A stretch of 5,606 nucleotides of DNA, taken from assembly GCA_003157445.1 (NCBI GenBank), contig PMJN01000358.1, positions 1-5,606 of the forward strand, in the 5' to 3' direction. The notes below the pieces were generated by a model. That model was not told where the DNA came from. It ran no database searches and was given only the letters and a program-made list of their open reading frames with translations. This stretch comes from Micrococcales bacterium. Lineage in GTDB: Bacteria > Actinomycetota > Actinomycetes > Actinomycetales > Dermatophilaceae. This document shows, piece after piece, positions 5,155 through 5,606 of the stretch; position 1 is the stretch's first letter, and each line of letters begins with the position of its first letter. Position numbers and translations under genes: made by a program.

Positions 5155-5606
5155 ATGCAGAAGATCACCCCATTTCTCTGGTTCGACGACCAAGCAGAGG
5201 AGGCTGCCAACCTCTACGTCTCGATCTTCAGGAATTCGTGGATCCTGGGTGTCTCGCGATACGGCGACGGAGGGCCGGGTCCTGCTGGCACCGCGATGTC
5301 GGTGTCGTTTATCCTCGATGGCCTCGAGTTCCAGGCGCTCAACGGCGGCCCACAGTTCCCCTTCACCGAGGCGATCTCTCTTTTTGTCTCAGCAGTGGGC
5401 CAGGACGAGATCGATCATTTCTGGGAGAAGCTCACGAGCGACGGCGGGGAACCGGGGCAGTGCGGCTGGCTTAAGGACAAGTACGGTCTCTCGTGGCAGA
5501 TCGTCCCACCCATCCTGAACGAGCTCCTGAGTGATCCTGACCCCGACAAGTCGAGCGCGGTCATGCGAGCCATGCTTGGAATGGGCAAGATTGATATCGC
5601 GGCGCT
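5155..5606 (+). CDS. VOC/PhnB-like protein (3-demethylubiquinone-9 3-methyltransferase-like domain), 3' end cut
   Basis: The frame is open from ATG 5155 to the window edge, 150 complete codons plus two bases. It begins MQKITPFLWFDDQAEEAANL, then YVSIF, and has the very conserved CGWLKDKYGLSWQIVP block (103-118) and a C-terminal region with MRAMLGMGKIDIAA. This is the PhnB-like branch of the vicinal-oxygen-chelate superfamily (Pfam 3-dmu-9_3-mt). Members are about 155-165 residues, so only a few residues should be missing. Despite the domain name, these small proteins are not established methyltransferases; most have no known substrate and the fold is that of glyoxalase/dioxygenase-like enzymes. 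The gene has its own strong ribosome site and is divergent from iclR, so shared regulation with the quinone reductase is plausible but unproven. Codon use resembles the rest of the window. Confidence 0.88.
   Translation, partial: MQKITPFLWFDDQAEEAANLYVSIFRNSWILGVSRYGDGGPGPAGTAMSVSFILDGLEFQALNGGPQFPFTEAISLFVSAVGQDEIDHFWEKLTSDGGEPGQCGWLKDKYGLSWQIVPPILNELLSDPDPDKSSAVMRAMLGMGKIDIAA

Noticed and set aside
5001..5210. A 69-residue minus-strand frame in the divergent region
   Set aside because: It overlaps the VOC start and its strong ribosome site on the other strand, and resembles nothing known to me.

Overview
The window comes from a high-GC bacterium, almost certainly an actinomycete (Actinomycetota). 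The reasons are GC-rich codon use, a gene for Bpa (the ATP-independent activator of the actinobacterial 20S proteasome) and the C-terminal end of an acyl-ACP desaturase of the mycobacterial/streptomycete type. A PAS-SpoIIE-HATPase fusion protein of the kind common in actinomycetes adds to this. I cannot name the genus from sequence alone.

Layout, left to right. (i) 1-274, plus strand: last ~90 residues of an acyl-ACP desaturase. (ii) 357-947, plus: bpa, ending in the proteasome-docking tail GQYL. (iii) 948-1220: a convergent gap with two hairpins and no convincing gene. (iv) 1221-3092, minus: a 623-residue regulator with an N-terminal PAS-like domain, a SpoIIE/PP2C-type domain and a C-terminal RsbW-like ATPase. 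(v) 3093-3234: a 142-bp gap dense in inverted repeats. (vi) 3235-4212 and 4227-4988, minus: a PIG3-type quinone oxidoreductase with an IclR-family regulator 14 nt upstream of it, almost certainly one transcript. (vii) 4989-5154: divergent intergenic region with a tandem 13-bp repeat and a 13-bp dyad. (viii) 5155 to the window end, plus: a VOC/PhnB-like protein, nearly complete, cut by the window edge.

How they fit together. The IclR regulator probably controls itself, the quinone reductase and perhaps the divergent VOC gene. This would be a small effector-responsive module for a quinone or reactive carbonyl, but the inducer cannot be read from sequence. The PAS-SpoIIE-HATPase protein belongs to the partner-switching class that controls anti-sigma antagonists, but two of its expected metal-binding aspartates are replaced, so its phosphatase activity is doubtful. 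Bpa feeds unfolded or specific substrates to the proteasome without pupylation. The desaturase introduces double bonds into acyl chains. I see no mobile element, CRISPR array, tRNA or rRNA. Most of the window is ordinary chromosomal gene content. The best leads are the degenerate phosphatase site and the regulatory repeats in the two minus-strand promoter regions.
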